NCBI GenBank assembly: GCA_034008185.1
Contig: CM067089.1
Span: forward strand, 19,914,213-19,978,212
Source: Gorsachius magnificus
Taxonomy: Eukaryota; Chordata; Aves; Pelecaniformes; Ardeidae
DNA: 64,000 nucleotides
Reading direction: 5' to 3'
The notes beneath the pieces were generated by a model. That model saw only the letters and a program-made list of their open reading frames with translations. It did not search any database and was not told the origin of the DNA. The position numbers were made by a program, and so were the translations under genes. This document shows positions 45,021 through 56,515 of the stretch, one piece after another. Numbering within the stretch: the first letter of the stretch is position 1; each line of letters opens with the position of its first letter.

Positions 45021-48000
45021 AGTAAGCCCCAGCTCCCAGGGGGCATTCCTCAGTCCTGTCTGTGATTTATAACACCAGTACATCATCAGATATCCCAGCT
45101 CCGCTTGGACCGAGGCTGAGGATGGCTCCTGCTGTTACACAGGAGACAGGTTTGGGGTAAAAGGCCTTTATTTTTGGTCACGTAGGTTGCCCTCCAGCTG
45201 GAGGAGCAGAGGCACGGCAGTGAGAGAAGGCTTGCAGCCCTGCCTCTTTTCCATGCACCCCACCCAGACTCTGGGAGGGGGCTCTGCTCGCATAGCTCCT
45301 CTCTGGCAAGAGTGCTCACACTGGTGATCATTTCTTGTAGGAACTCCCTGAGTTTCTTCCTTTGTCCCTTTTTGCCCCTGACCCTTATTTGTCCTTCATT
45401 CTCTCCTCTGGCTCTTTGAGGACCTCCTCTTTCCTCTCAACCCTAGTTGCCACAGCTCAAGTGACAAGTCTTGGTGATTTAAAGCCATCCGGCAGTCTCT
45501 GCCAGTCATCAGCACCTTCCTCCTTCCTCATCTTTGTTGGTGCTCTCTGGCTAGGGCCAGTCATTCATTTCCAGTCTTTGAAAGAAGTGGTAGGACATTT
45601 TCTTTCTGTCCTTTGCAGCCACCGTATCAGAGCAGAATCCAGGGCCCTTTCGGAGAGGAGCTGCCTGACCACTGCTCCGGAGGAGTTTGCCTTACGCTTT
45701 TGGGCTCTTTCCCATCTGTGAAGCCTGATTGCCTCCCCCAGCCTACCACAGCACTACCCGCTGGCTGGCACAGCGAGCTCTGCTCGCAGGCCTTCCAGCC
45801 CCTGCCTCTGCAGCCAGCCGGTCCTCGGGGTAGCTGCCGAGGAAAAATGGTGACCTCTTATTTCTTCCAGCAAACCGGGAGCTGAACCCAGCTGCGCTGG
45901 TTTTGTGAGCTGGCAGAACCAAGAGGGTGCTTGAGGCTTTCAGCAAACCCAAGCCAGACCTCTGTGGCTTGAAGGGAGGGCGAAGTCTAGCGCAGTCTGT
46001 TGAGAGGTGGAAGAACACAGCCTAAGAACAGAAGGACAGAGGCTTAAAATGCTGCTGTAGCTGATTGAAACCTTCAAAACGTGTGTGAATCTTCCGCCCA
46101 AAAGATCTGCAATCACTTCCAGCTGCCTAGTGTGCCGCGTGATTTATTGCAGTGCCTGGAAGAAGATTTTGGCTGTGGTGAAACACAATTGCATGTTGCC
46201 TGCAAAAACAGAAAATCTGAAGAAAGGACTCTCTGGATGAGGTTCAGAGTATGTAACAAAACCCAAATTGCCGAATCCTTCCATACACAGTACCACAGCA
46301 ATACATAAAACCAATATAAGTTTAATATCTAGCACATGCTATCTGTTTTGCCTCTGAGCACCAGAGACACACTTAAAATACTTCAGACTACGCTGTACAA
46401 TTCCTATGCAAAGCGAAGACTACTTACGTGAGCAAAAGCCAAGCCCCATTGCACAGCCTGGCCCATATTTTCTAAATTAGAGCTTTCCCACAGGGCATAG
46501 CACCAGTAAAATAGCTCCGCATGAAATATTTGGAAAAGAAGGAGGAAAAAGAGAGGAAATACTTCTTTCTTGCAAAATATAAATACTATGAATGCAAACA
46601 AGAATCAAACCCTGTGTGCCAGATCTACAGCCACAAAAGCAGCTGGATGACTACCATCATGCTAAGCGTCCACATTCAAAATTAAGGTCCTCATGGTAAC
46701 TTTCAGTGCTTTCCTCAGCCTGGTTGTTCCAGTGTTTCTCCTACCTGCATTACTGCCTGCTAAGCAATCTACCCCAGCCCTCTTACTGAGGGATTGGTAG
46801 CCCTCCCTGCCCCTTGGGATCTGCAGAGCAGATATCTGGTCTTGCCAAGAAAGGGAGGAGATGCCAAGGGCATTTTCAGAATGTATCTATTGTACAAGCC
46901 TGCACTCCCCTACTCATGTCCCAGTCTGATTTTCTCTCTGACCATCATTATTACAGCTGGGACAGGGCCCCACTGTGCATGAATTGCACAAATGCAGAAT
47001 GATAAAGACAGTCCCTACCTGATAGATTTCATGGTCGAAGAGCTGCTCTGCTGGGCTCTTAATCGAACATACAAGCTGCAAGGAATGCAAGTCTCTATCT
47101 CTTCGTTGGGTGTTGGAGAAGCATCACACCAGATGTGGGATGGCTTGTCAAGCAAGTAAAGAAGTACAGATCAACTAATTTCACATTCACCTCTTTCACG
47201 ATATGCAAGATTTGGTTAACAGAAAGTATTTCAGTTCCTCGAAGGGCTGGAGTATTATAAAAAGATAATGGAAAAGTGACAAGGAGAAGCAAGGCTTCCC
47301 AGTCATTCAGTTACAAGAGATAAAGCCCGGAAAGGGATGCTCTGAGGGCAGGAGATGAGCAGGTCTGGGCTGCGCAGCTTGCTCTGCACAGTTCCCACGT
47401 GGCTCGTTCCCATGTGAGTCTTAGCAGCACTCACCCCGTGTATCACTGTTTTGGGCACCCAGCCATCCTGGCTCCTCCCCTCCTCGCCCTCCCCTTCCCC
47501 TCCTTCCTTCCTCACTTTTAACTACTTTAAGATTTCTCTTTCCTGCTGCCATATTATTTGTTGCTGACTTTGGACATTCTTCTTTGCCTTTCATCAGGCT
47601 TCCCAGTGCTCACACGCTCTGTGTTGGTTTGGCCTGCTCTGCCTTTTGTCTGTGCAAACACAAAAGCTGTTGCCCAGAGACCACGGTGACTTCAGGGCTT
47701 TCCCAGTGCCAGCACCTAATTGCAAACAAATGGAAGTCCCCAGGAATACTGTGTCTCGGGTGGGAGGGCCTGATTCTGCTCTCTCTGCGCTGCGGGACTG
47801 GTGCAATGCTCATGATTTACAGCAGTTGATCTCAGAGTGCCATCTGGCCCTCAGCGCTCCAGCTGCCTTGGAGGAGAGGCATAAAAGCCACACGATGCTC
47901 GTGACATGAATATCTCAAATGTCTGGTATCCCTTAATGTCAACGAATAAAGCGCAGTTGATTGCAACGAGCAATCTGGGCACTTGAGAAAATCCTCACAG

Positions 48001-48357
48001 AGCACAGGAGTGAAGGGCACAACGTTTCCACTCCATTCCTGCCTCTCTTTGAAACCCACAAAGGGATCAGCTCTCCGTGAGCAGCGCATGGGGCTGGATG
48101 CCTGTGGCTCACATGCTGTATGCAGGGACGACTCTGCCCAGCACACAGAGCTGCTGGAAAATCCAACTTTCACCCAGGAGAAAGAGGGAGAGATTCTCTG
48201 ACTCTGACATTTGGTTTTACTCCAAAGCAGGACAGAAAAAGCCTGAATATCATGTTTTCTTCTGGAATGGGCAGTTTGGAAAGGAGTCAATCAGGAAATG
48301 ACAAAATCATTTGTTCTGCTCAAATTGACAGAGTCAGATCTGCGTACGTGTCACAGT

Positions 48358-48505
48358 GACTCATAGGAGTTGTAGTTCCAGCAATCCACCCCATCCTGGG
48401 TTTCCCAGGTTGGACTACACCTCCTAGCCTGCATTGCTGCTGTGGCCCATCTGTGACTTAACGGAACCTATCAGCCAAAAGTGCTTCATGGGGTTTATAG
48501 TTCCT
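48358..48505. promoter_or_regulatory. Cluster of three ZNF143/Staf-like motifs
   Basis: Three near matches to the Staf/ZNF143 motif (form ACTACAAYTCCCAGCATGC) occur within 150 bases. One is on the minus strand at 48364-48380 (reading ACTACAACTCCTA), one on the plus strand at 48414-48434 (ACTACACCTCCTAGCCTGC), and one on the minus strand at 48481-48501 (ACTATAAACCCCATGAAGC). The first two form an inverted repeat around a small perfect hairpin (CCTGGG TTT CCCAGG, 48395-48409). This may be a regulatory site or part of an old repeat carrying such motifs. Confidence 0.5.
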
Positions 48506-49903
48506 CTGCATCATCAAGCTCGTAAAAGACAGCGAGAGCATGAAGACGAATCTGGGAGCTTGGGCAGGCACAGAGCAGGTTAATTTAATCTCAAATCTTT
48601 TCATTATGATTTTTACACCCAACAGATAATACAAAAATTTCTGCAAACTTCCCCTGAAAAACTTCAATTTTGTGAAAACTATTTTTAATTGCATAAACAC
48701 TCTGCAGAAAATTCTCAAGCACCTCTAAAATTTCTGTCAAGTTATCACTTAGCTGCTATTCATTATTTTATTTGTCACTCTTCAGCCTATTCAACTTCTC
48801 CAGGGAATCATTCTCGGACATTGACTGGCAGATAAACAACCCCAAGTCCTGCCAGCATTATTTCTTCCTCTGTTGCTCTCACACGCCTCCTGCCCCTTGG
48901 AGGGTTTCTCAGCCTCCACGTGAAGTGCACACTCCACATGAAGAAGCCACTCCAGGCGCCCAGCCCACTCCTCCGCTCCTGCCCCAGGGCACCTGCATGG
49001 GCCTGTTCTTGGGGTCTGCATGGGCTCATCCCAAAGAGCAATCCCACCACCCCCTGTGAGGGCAGGGAGCAGAGAGAGGAGAGGGAGGATGAATAAAAAA
49101 TTTTTTCTGTCAGACTGATTTTCTTGGAATCCAAACATTCAGTGGGAACATGGCCATGCTGGTTAAATTTTAGTGGGAAAGTCCAAATGTTCTGAGGTGA
49201 CTTTTTCAGTCTCTCTCAGCAGTGCTCAATCATTTCATTTTCATAGTATTGAAACCTGTAGTTCTGATAAGGTAAAATGGCTTGTTTTGACTCCACCATT
49301 TCAATTATGATCTAATAATACACCACAGCAGAGCAACATCAAAAGTAGATGTTTTTACCTTTTTGAAATTAAATATATTCCCAAATCAAATAACTTTTGT
49401 GGAAATAGTCTTCCTGCAAGAAGTTATGATATCCTGACTTCCCCCGAGCCAATTAGTAATGGAAACAAATGGCAAAACATCAGCGGTTCTCAGGAAAAAG
49501 AGATTTCTTTCTTTGACCCGTTCTAACAGCTTCTCAAGACCATAGTTTGGGAGAGAGGAACTTAAGAGGAACACAAGACCACTTTTTCCATCCAGCCATA
49601 CCGAAGCACTGAGGGTGAGCCCATGCAGTGCTGCTGGGACCTGTCCCTAGCAGCAGGGAGCCGTAGTGATCAGAAGGTGAAGGTATGAGAGTGCCCAACG
49701 ATGGCACTGGCAACATCAGTGCCTGAAAACTGTGGAAAGCAATATGGGCAGCAGCCAACCCGGACAAATCTTTTATGTATATTTCCCTTCAGGGGCTGCT
49801 CTGCGATGGATTTGTATTAGGCTCCAGATATGGATCTATAAATGTGGTATTTTTGATTATGCTGCCTGTTTTGTATTAAACCTCTGCAGCTTGTTTCTTT
49901 CTC

Positions 49904-49926
49904 TTTTTTTTTTTTTTTTTTTTTTT
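49904..49926 (+). repeat. T23 run
   Basis: A 23-base T tract, which also serves as an unusually strong pyrimidine tract for the AG at 49933-49934. Confidence 0.9.
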
Positions 49927-50567
49927 CATTTTAGCAGCTGTGCAGGGTGCAGAGCACGGCCTCGACAGCATCAGAAAAAAAGGTAGGTGAGTAGGGGAAA
50001 GGTGTGATGTTCTCCTACCAGCACAATATTTGGGGTCTCAGTGGTGGGTGAACTGAAAGAGGAGAGAGACATTAAGCAGAGGAGAAAGGAAAAGTCTCAG
50101 ATTCCAAGTCTTGTCCTTGTTAGAAATAAGGAAGAGCATCTACAGGCAAATATAACAGAGATGGTCTCTGGTTTTCTGTGGGTCTGAGAAGGAGCCCATG
50201 TTCAGATGTGCATAATACATCCACAACCTCTAGTCCTTCTTGGTCTGTAAAGTCAGGTCCCTGACCACCAGAGAAGCAAGTACTATGCAAGATGGACGTG
50301 CTAGTCCCCTGTGGGTGTTGTGGTTTATTTTTTTGCCCATCTCTGGAGCAAAATTTCACTACAACCAAAGGTGAAGAAATAGTTTTTAGTGTAATTTTAT
50401 TCCAAACTGAGAAAAGCCTGTCTCCTGAATCAGATACACCTGTGAAACCACTCCCAAACTGTCATACCTGTGTAAGAAATGGATCTAATGCTTGATTTTT
50501 TAACACAGCACAACTGCATGCTTTTTGCTCATCATAGACAACAGGCTCTGTAAAAGCAGAATCAGGT

Positions 50568-50590
50568 CAAAATGACTGCGAGTCATTTTG
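50568..50590. repeat. Short near-perfect palindrome
   Basis: CAAAATGACT, a GCG spacer, then AGTCATTTTG: 10-base arms that are exact reverse complements. The centre contains two TGAC/GTCA half-sites, as in sites bound by bZIP dimers. A palindrome this long could arise by chance in 64 kb. Confidence 0.55.
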
Positions 50591-51165
50591 TCTGTCAAGA
50601 AAAAAGCTTAAAAAAAAGGGCCTAAACAGTTTCAGGTATGTGGATTTAATGACATGGAGAACAAAGTCTGTGGACTTACTTTTGATTTATACGATATAAC
50701 CAATACTAGAACTTGGCCAAGTGTCCTCCCCTTGGACTTTTCATTGCTTTGTTTTACTAGTTACTTAGGACCTGTGGATCCTAACTCTTTGAACATTTGC
50801 CTTCAGAGGAATTAAATTAGATTATTGGTAGCTTTCATCCTGCAATCCCAGTTTCTCAGACTTTGGCAAATGTCCTTCCACAGAGGAGCAACCTTTGGGA
50901 CCTGCAGAGTGAAATGCAGAGAAGGCTGAGACAAACCCCACGCTAATATACCATGACGAGCAACAACCCAAACCATTAGAGCTGGGAGGCTTGCTGTTTC
51001 CGAGCCACAGACATGGGCCTGGGCTCTCAGGGGGAGATGGGTGCTGATACGCTCCACTGCAGCATTAGGAGCAGTGCTCTGTGCTGCAGCTTTGTGCAGC
51101 AAAATATCCCAATGCATGGAATATTGTGAGGGGGGAGGTTGTGGCTTTTGTTGTTTTGTTGGTTC

Positions 51166-51196
51166 TTTGTTTGTTTGTTTGTTTGTTTGTTTTTTT
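51166..51196 (+). repeat. (TTTG)n microsatellite
   Basis: Six TTTG units followed by a T run, then TTTTAG. A simple repeat in intergenic sequence. Confidence 0.9.
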
Positions 51197-53204
51197 AGTA
51201 AGGGAGAGTTTTGCTATAGAAAGGAGGAATTTTTGGGTAGGTGCTGGTGGATTGCAGTTAGGGAAGACCTTCACTTTTGAGAGGGTGGGATTTGCTTAGG
51301 TGGAGAGCAGAAGCCATCTGGGATGTATAAGAGCAGTTTGCTCTCACTCTGTTTCCCTCAGGGGCTGCATCTTCAGCAAAATGGCGAGTCAGGTGCTAAA
51401 TGTCTCTCTGCATGGCCTCATCACTTCTAATTACCCTTACTTGTTCTGCTCACAGGAGTTTCTCCAGAAGATGGGATCTGCTTTTCTAATGTATTGTCCA
51501 AACTTGCATGAGCAAATAACTTTTAAGAATTGTTTAAGGGAGCCATTTGGGAAAATTCCTATAGAAATGAAGTGTTGGGTGACCCCTGCAGTTACTAGCA
51601 CTCCCCAGCGCTGCAGGGCAGCCATGCTCCCCTCAGAGACCTCTTCTCCTGGAAGCTGGCCCAGAACTGGGTAGGAGCAGCCAGGCCTTCTGGCAAGGTT
51701 TTTCCTGATCTTTCACAGCTCTGCAGAGATAAATCACCAAAGCCCCCTTTGGTAGAGCTCAAATCACTCTGCTTCAGAGGGGGCAGCCTGCAGCTAGGAG
51801 CTGAGTGATGTCCCCCACAGCAGGTTTACCCACCAGCTCCTTCTGGACCATTCCCTGCCACCGGGAGCTGATGCTTGCAAATCTGCGATGCTGCAGGAGC
51901 GGCAGTCAGCTCAGCCAGCTGGCAGGGCAAGGTGAGCTCATCTGGCTCCTTTCTTTGCTGAGTCACCACACGCTTATTAAGGTCTTCAAATCTCCATTAC
52001 TTATTTCCAGTGGCCTGGAACAACACCTCCCTTTCCCTTTAAAGAACAATCTAAATGCTTATGTTATGAAGTGGCTGTTGAGTTTGAAACGAGTTAGGAA
52101 CTGACACACTCAGCACGAGCCATCAGCTGGGGACAGTCCGTTTCCTGCTTGCTGAAAGCCAGGGAATCTTTACAACTCCTTTTTTTTTTTTTCCCCTCCA
52201 AGCAGCAAAAAAAGAATAACATTACAACAATGTGCTTGGTTGTTCTTCTGCTAAAATTTATTTGCGATGTCACCTGCTCACAAGTGTTGCCATGCCAGAA
52301 AGGGCCCAGATGCAAACCAGTAAGCAAATGAAAGGCACAGGACTGGGTTCTGGGAATAAAAATGCAGACCTGTCCTTCTCTTTGTTTTCACAAGTGCAAG
52401 TATCCCTTGAGGGAGCCTGAACTGAGCACTGCAGAGCAAAGGACACAGCAGCCTGAGGAGAGTAACATTTTAGAGATTAAAAAAAAGAAACCAAACCCCA
52501 AAGGTAAGGAATTGCTAGAGCTTGAACTCTCATGAGAGGAACAAGGACCAGTGAAAGTGGAGAAGCCTCCCACTGCAATGGGCAGCGGCCTGGGGACATT
52601 GCACCTCCTCTTGTGTTGTACTGTCGGTGGGGACCAACAGTTGCAAGACTTGCATCGAGCTTCCAGGTGCTGGTGATTGCGCCTGATTAGGTCCAAGTTC
52701 CTGTGCAGATTTCAGCACAGGCCCAGGTGCCTCAATTTCTTGCAACAGGCATCTCCCTTCAAGAACCCTACCTGGGATGAGGAGCCACCCAAAACTCCCC
52801 TCGCATAGCCACAACCCACGCAACGGTGAGCCTGTGGCAGCTCTAGCGAATGCAGGGGGGTGGCAGTTAGCGGGTGCTGCACTGCGAGTGGGAGATGGTG
52901 GGAAAGAAGTGAAAGAGAGAGGAGTTGAGCAGGTTGCAGGCAGCGCATGAACTGAACTTACCTGCCTTTTCGCTTGGCTCTTTGGTTTTTCAAGTAGCTT
53001 CAGTTCAGTTTGTTCTTGATTCAGCCAGCTGGCATGCTATGAATGTTAAGAAAACAAATCAAATCAAGAAGCAGGTCTGAGTTTATTGCTCTGAAATTTG
53101 CATGTATGTGTGTAAATTTAAGCAAGGCCACTGCATGTTTCAACACTTGCTGCCCACTCAGTTGTAAAGAAACAGGAAGCCGTAATTATGCCGAACGTTC
53201 TCCC

Positions 53205-53336
53205 TAAGTAAAACGTGTGTATGAGTCGTATGTGTATTGAGGCATACACAATGTGTGCATATACATATATTTGTGTGTGTATATAGTCATACATATAACC
53301 CATTTTACATGTGTATAAAAGGTGTGTGTAAAAGGC
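53205..53336 (+). repeat. Degenerate TG/TA-rich repeat
   Basis: About 130 bases of alternating purine-pyrimidine sequence with TGTGTG, TATATA and GCATAC blocks. This is a decayed dinucleotide repeat that may adopt unusual helix forms. Confidence 0.7.
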
Positions 53337-55455
53337 AGCCAGCAACTTAACAGGCTAATAAAATTGCACCCTGGGTACTCCAGCTAGAAAGCACAGAGAA
53401 TTTTATTAAACCTGCTATTGAGCTTGGCATGTAAATCAAGCCTTGCCTAGCGCTACCCATCAAGAAATGGCACTGCGGAGAAATCTGAGAGTGTTCAGTC
53501 CTTGGAAGGAGCACATGAGATGTATATTAGCCCTTCCAGTGGGAGCATAGAGGAGACTGCAAATGCCCAGGCAGAGCTGTGCTAGGGATCTGCTGGAAAT
53601 TAACACTTTTCCTCATTGGAAAATGGAGTTGTGTGCCTTTGGGGAAAACAGATTGATTTTGGCAGCACCTTCCCGCTGGGAAAAGTGAAGTAAAAAATCT
53701 TGTTTGGAATGGGCAGTTGTGTCTCATCCATGCCTGTCATTCAGTGCCTCACATGGTTTTCTTTCTTGAGAGACATTGCACCGAGGCTGTGATGGGGGGG
53801 TTACGCGGCAGACGGGAGGGGGAGGCCCCTGGGACTGAATTCAGTACGAGCAGGGCTGGGGAACTGCAAACCCCACCAGGTCTTGCTGCAGAACAGGCAG
53901 AGAGCATCACATCAGCCAACAGCAAATGGCTCCCCCTTGCCGAAAAGGGCTCTTCAGCTGACCTCTCATTCTCCATCATTGCTTTTCCTCACAGTTCTGG
54001 ATGAAACAGTATAGCCAATACCACAATTGCCTGAGGGAGATTGCATTTCTCAGTGAGGCTCTAGCCGATAAGGCTTTTGAAGAATTGTGTTATCCATGCA
54101 AGAATATTTTTGAGGAAAGGCTCACTTAGCTTAGAATTAAACAGATGTTATAGCAGACCACTGTGTTACAAACCCTTAGGCATTGAATTGCTAGCAAATG
54201 GGCTGATGAGGCTCTGGGATAGTTTATATGTGTGTAAAGAGCAAGCACCATACTAGCGGGACCCTGTGTGGGCAGAGAACTACTGAGTCGTTGCAATATT
54301 TTGGCTAAGCTGCAGTCAGCTGTTGTTTTTCACATTAGCCCAATCATCGTGATGAAGTTTGCACCAGCAGAACTGGATTCAGGTACAGTCAGTATGGCCA
54401 GGCCAAAGCGATGCTCAGCAGACTATATGCTACTTCCAGCTCTGGTCTGCCCTGCTGGTGTGCTACATAGCATTGCTTCCCACCTCTTTCTACCCTTCCT
54501 TTATCCTTCCTCTATTACAGGATGACTGCAATTGCTCTGAAGGCCCTTTGTCTCCCTGACATTCCCTTTCCACTTTGGACTATAGACTGCTCTGCAGAGA
54601 AAGGAGGAGAGAAGGAGCTGGAGAGTTAGAGCATATAACACGTACTCACAAACCTGCTCTCGTATAGGTGCTGCCAAGTGGGCTGGGACATGATGTGTAA
54701 CAGCCAGGGCTCTGCTGTGTCACCCCCAGTCACTGCCTGTGATTTCTTCTCCTCTGGGGTGACTATGTGTTGGCAGCAGCCACTCCACATCTGTCCCTCA
54801 GTGCTGCGGGGTGACAGTTGTCTTCTTTTAATGAACACTTCCTAAGTACAGGGGGATTGAAATTAGCCACATGCTTGGCTGAATCCAGTAATAGTTGCAG
54901 ATGAAAAAAAGGAGGCAAGCTTCAAAAGTACTTCAGCATTTCAGTTTGCCATTTTAAAATTAAAATGCTTTGATTTTTCCTCTTAAAGGAACCTTCCTTG
55001 TCTAAAAGTTAATTGAATCAGTAAGATAATTTGAGACAAAACAAATAGTTCTGTGTTGATAATCCTGTTTTTCTTTTTTTTAACTGTTCCATTAAAGAAG
55101 TTCAGCTCAGTCCAAATCAATTATCTCATTCCTTCCCTAACTCAACTACCAAAAACTCCATTTCTTTCCAGCTCCTCTCCATCCATGCTCTCAGTCAGTA
55201 GCCTCTTCCTGATCTCACCACTTACCCTTTATCGAGGCTGAACGACCGGACCACTTTGTTCCTCCTTTGATGAATACATCCCTTCACCACCAACCTCCTT
55301 GGTTTCCTCCAATGATGGGTTCTAAGGATGAAATCTTTTTAGTATCCCTGCTCTAACCTGGATGTCAAACATGTGCAACTGCTGACACTAGGGCAGAGTG
55401 TGTCTTCTGGACTGGTCATTCACAGAAGGTCCTTTTACTTGTAAGTATGATAATG

Positions 55456-55517
55456 GACAGGTCCTCAACTGCTGTAAACTGGATCAGACAGGTCCTCAAC
55501 GGCTGTAAACTGGAACA
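55456..55517 (+). repeat. 31-bp tandem duplication
   Basis: Two adjacent 31-base copies beginning GACAGGTCCTCAAC differ at two positions only (T/G at base 15 and T/A at base 29). A small, fairly recent duplication in the downstream flank. Confidence 0.93.
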
Positions 55518-56424
55518 GCCCCAGTACCTTCACATGGGTCTGAGGTGTTTTACACTCCTCTGAAGAGGTAGTTCACCCAGAAAGATCACAATATACTTTA
55601 CAGGGGGAGAGCTAAGGGTCACTTTGCCTGTGGCTGATGTGTAGCCAGCTTCGTTCTGTTACGTCTATCACTTTTATTAGACTTGTTTTCCTTACAGGCA
55701 AACCTCTTGCAATCCTCCTATTTGGGTAATCTGCTCTTCATCGCCCTGTGTATTTCAATCCACGTATTTATACGACTGGGGCTATGTGAGAAATAAGATC
55801 CACATCACCCCACATCTGTGCTCCCACTCTGGAAAATATTTAACTGCTGGGCTGTCAGGAATCATTACAAACCTGAGGAGCCAATGCCCTCACATGAGTG
55901 CCTTCAACCTGCCTCCAGGTCCAGAGATGATGTATGAGCTGTGTTAGGCTCTCTGCTTTCCCTGGTGCTCAGAAACACAACTCCTCTCTGGAAGGGAGGA
56001 TGCTTATTGCTGCAGCAGTCTAAACACATCTGCACTCGAGGAGCAGAGAGACATAAAGCCCCGAGCTTCCCATCACCGTGAGGTGCTCCACGGGCTGTGC
56101 AGCCCAAAGCACTCCAACAGAGGTATAACCATGGGAATGGTGCTCCCAGCTAGGGAGGGAATAGGCTGGTGAGATACCCTAATGGCAATTCACGACTCTG
56201 TCCTGGCGTGGCAAATGACATCTCACTTGCAGGGCGGTCCCATGGGCTGGGGAGGACTGTGCTCATCCTCGGCCGGCAGCTGCACTCCGCCTGGTGAGTT
56301 TGTAGGGCAAATTGTGACGGTGTCGCCCACCGGTGCCAACAAGTGTCCGGCACTTACTCGCTCCACAGCTACTGGTAGGCGTCAGGATGCCTCCCAGGGC
56401 CTTTCTGCAGGTCTTCTCCTTACC

Positions 56425-56515
56425 TCCTGGGTAAAACAGGGATGACAGCATGTCCTCACCTCACATGGGTATTAGGAGGGTAAGTGTCTTAAGGTGAGAA
56501 TGCTAACGTGAGTAC
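56425..56515 (+). mobile_element. Possible MIR 3' fragment
   Basis: GTAAAACAGGGATGACAGCA followed by CTCACCTCACATGGG and AGGAGGGTAAGTG follows the order of the MIR core and tail (a 'GTAAAATGGGGATAATA ... CCTACCTCA' pattern). The tRNA-like head is absent. Confidence is moderate to low without an alignment. Confidence 0.45.

Larger units (their letters stand above)
43177..49900. other. Proximal downstream flank of CXCL12
   Basis: No gene is seen. Bases about 43,950-44,220 hold clustered motifs (GGTAATTGC, AGTAATTAACT, CTTTGCAAATCC, CAGATGG). They have the low-CpG, mixed look of a conserved enhancer, as do about 46,080-46,300. Conservation cannot be judged from one sequence. The CR1-like fossil and the ZNF143-like cluster also lie here. 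Confidence 0.5.
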
